The notes beneath the pieces were generated by a model. It made no database searches, was not told the DNA's origin, and was given only the letters and a program-made list of their open reading frames with translations. From Cupriavidus necator (GTDB lineage Bacteria > Pseudomonadota > Gammaproteobacteria > Burkholderiales > Burkholderiaceae), in contig NZ_SROX01000001.1 in the NCBI RefSeq assembly GCF_013141915.1, positions 62,001-126,000 of the forward strand: a stretch of DNA of 64,000 nt. The letters run 5' to 3'. Shown piece after piece: positions 62,826 to 64,000 of this stretch (the stretch's first letter is position 1; the number at the start of each line of letters is the position of its first letter). Made by a program: the position numbers and the translations under genes.

Positions 62826-62857
62826 GCCGCACCTGGCCGCACTGCTGTGCGGCGCAC

Positions 62858-63763
62858 TCAGGTATGGAATTCCTCGGGGTCGCCGCTGCCACCACGCAGC
62901 TTGTGCCAGACGCCGCGCTCGAATTCCGCGATCACCTGCGCCCCGAACAGCAGCAAGGTCGCGGCGATCTCCAGGCTGAGCAGCACCACGATGGCCGTGG
63001 TCAGCGAGCCATAGACCCGCCCTACCTGCGACAGCGTGGCGAAGTACCACACCAGCACGTGGCGCGAGATCTCCCACAATACCGCGGCGACTACCGCGCC
63101 GCTGAGCGCATGCCGTAGCGACAGCCGGCCGACCGGCATCACCATGTAGATCGAGGTCAGCATCAGCACCTCGCCGATAAAACCGAGCAGGTAAAGCAGC
63201 CCGGTGGAGAGGCGGTCCAGCGACCAGTCGTGGCCCAGCACTTCCACGTGCCGTTCGGCGATCGCCAGCAGCGCGCCCGAGACCACGGTGACCAGCAGCA
63301 GGCCCACGCTGAGCACGGCGATGTAGCAATAGGGCAGCAGCGCCGATACCAGGAAATGGCGCCGCCGGATCGCCACGCGGTGCTCGAAGATCACCGACAT
63401 GGCGTTCTCCAGCACCGTAAAGGCGAGCGAGCTGAAGAACAGCATGGTGCCCAGCAGCACCCAGCCGATGGTGCCGCGATTGCGCAGGAAGGCGGCCAGC
63501 TCGGTGACCAGCGCCCGCGATTGCCCGGGCACCACCCACTCGAGGTAGCGCGCCAGCGTCGACAGCAGCGACGCGGGCTCGATCACGTGCGACAGCGCGA
63601 TCACCATCAGGATCAGCAGCGGCACGATCGACAGCAGCGCGTAATAGGCCACCGCGCCGGCCAGCAGCAGGCCCTGGTTGGCGCGGAACTGGCGCAGCGT
63701 ATGCCAGGCAAAGCGCCGGGGGCGGCGGAGCAGGTCGCTGACGCGGGCGTCGGGAAGCTGCAT
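62858..63763 (-). CDS. YihY/BrkB family membrane protein
   Basis: 301 residues from ATG 63763 (a GTG at 63772 would add three). Six spans with QGLLLAGAVAYYALLSIVPLLILMVIAL near the start and YGSLTTAIVVLLSLEIAATLLLFGAQVIAEF near the end. Paralogous to the gene at 29000. Function unsettled. Confidence 0.88.
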   Translation of the reverse strand: MQLPDARVSDLLRRPRRFAWHTLRQFRANQGLLLAGAVAYYALLSIVPLLILMVIALSHVIEPASLLSTLARYLEWVVPGQSRALVTELAAFLRNRGTIGWVLLGTMLFFSSLAFTVLENAMSVIFEHRVAIRRRHFLVSALLPYCYIAVLSVGLLLVTVVSGALLAIAERHVEVLGHDWSLDRLSTGLLYLLGFIGEVLMLTSIYMVMPVGRLSLRHALSGAVVAAVLWEISRHVLVWYFATLSQVGRVYGSLTTAIVVLLSLEIAATLLLFGAQVIAEFERGVWHKLRGGSGDPEEFHT

Positions 63764-63896
63764 GGCGGGCACCGGAAGTATCGGATGACGACATTATGCG
63801 GCGCGCCGGGAGCGCACGGCCACAACCCCACCTGGGCGGTCGGAAGGCCGCGCCTGCGCTGACATTCCCAAGGGTTATGGCTGTATTCCGGACAGA

Positions 63897-64000
63897 TCAT
63901 TGTGGCCATGGGCGCAGGCCGGCAACATGGCGCCCGCGGCCTGCCCGGCAGGCCTGCATCTCATCATAGAAGGCGGCGCGCCGCGCGTGCAGCCGCTTCG
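63897..64000 (-). other. Possible 3' end of a gene beyond the window
   Basis: A minus-strand frame open from the right edge ends at a TGA at 63897-63899 after about 33 codons (KRLHARRAAFYDEMQACRAG...). It may be the end of a neighbouring gene or chance. The rest of 63764-64000 shows nothing else recognisable. Confidence 0.25.

Overview
The window is about 64 kb of dense, GC-rich beta-proteobacterial DNA. Gene content points to a Cupriavidus/Ralstonia-type member of the Burkholderiaceae: napEDABC periplasmic nitrate reductase, three orphan Bug (TctC-like) solute-binding proteins, a Burkholderiales porin, SorAB sulfite dehydrogenase and a complete pqqABCDE operon. The many accessory catabolic operons, each with its own regulator, would fit a secondary chromosome; this is inference from content only. 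No rRNA, tRNA, CRISPR array, insertion sequence or prophage was seen.

Layout. 1-5.1 kb (minus): napE-napD-napA-napB-napC followed by ccmA and the start of ccmB, that is nitrate reductase joined to cytochrome c maturation, with a strong sigma-70-type promoter before napE. 5.2-8 kb: a small secreted fimbrin-like protein, serA and two lipoproteins. 8-29 kb: a large quinoprotein alcohol oxidation locus. It holds a TonB receptor; a nine-member plus-strand set (Bug protein, ABC ATPase, beta-propeller, ABC binding protein, ABC permease, SoxYZ-like carrier, metallohydrolase 1, PQQ alcohol dehydrogenase, cytochrome c); pqqABCDE; an S33 peptidase; metallohydrolase 2; a sigma-54 activator; cytochrome c-550 PedF; and a periplasmic binding protein. 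29-34 kb: a YihY membrane protein and a phosphonate-associated LysR/iron alcohol dehydrogenase/MFS set. 34-39 kb: a Crp/Fnr regulator, class II aldolase plus 2-hydroxyacid dehydrogenase, PhoD phosphatase and a decayed MFS gene. 39-50 kb: a LysR-controlled acyl-CoA pathway (CoA transferase, enoyl-CoA hydratase-like protein, two acyl-CoA dehydrogenases, two Bug proteins, a porin and a metallo-beta-lactamase-fold hydrolase). 50-52.6 kb: ArsR/SRPBCC pair and sorAB. 52.8-57.4 kb: a LacI-controlled nucleobase permease, amidohydrolase and TSUP exporter. 57.5-63.8 kb: LysR, DUF3311 plus sodium:solute symporter, a second amidohydrolase, a G3E GTPase and a second YihY protein.

The main discovery candidate is the 8-29 kb locus. 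The dehydrogenase carries Asp-Phe-Asp (321-323) at the catalytic Asp, the signature of lanthanide-dependent enzymes rather than calcium-dependent ones. It sits beside a PedA1A2BC-type ABC system and a TonB receptor. Three genes or operons (Bug-ABC operon, dehydrogenase, pedF) each have a -24/-12 promoter of the form TGGYAT...TTGC with exact GG-N10-GC spacing. A sigma-54 activator with a GAFTGA motif is encoded divergently from pedF. A shared 19-bp element lies 92-93 bp upstream of the -24 GG at both the dehydrogenase and pedF and recurs between the TonB receptor and the Bug operon. I read this as one alcohol-inducible sigma-54 regulon that couples metal or cofactor uptake to alcohol oxidation.

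Other regulatory signals with near-perfect symmetry: two copies of a 10-3-10 inverted repeat flanking the LysR gene at 41.9 kb, a LacI-type operator overlapping the nucleobase permease promoter, and an inverted repeat just downstream of the -10 box of the arsR promoter.
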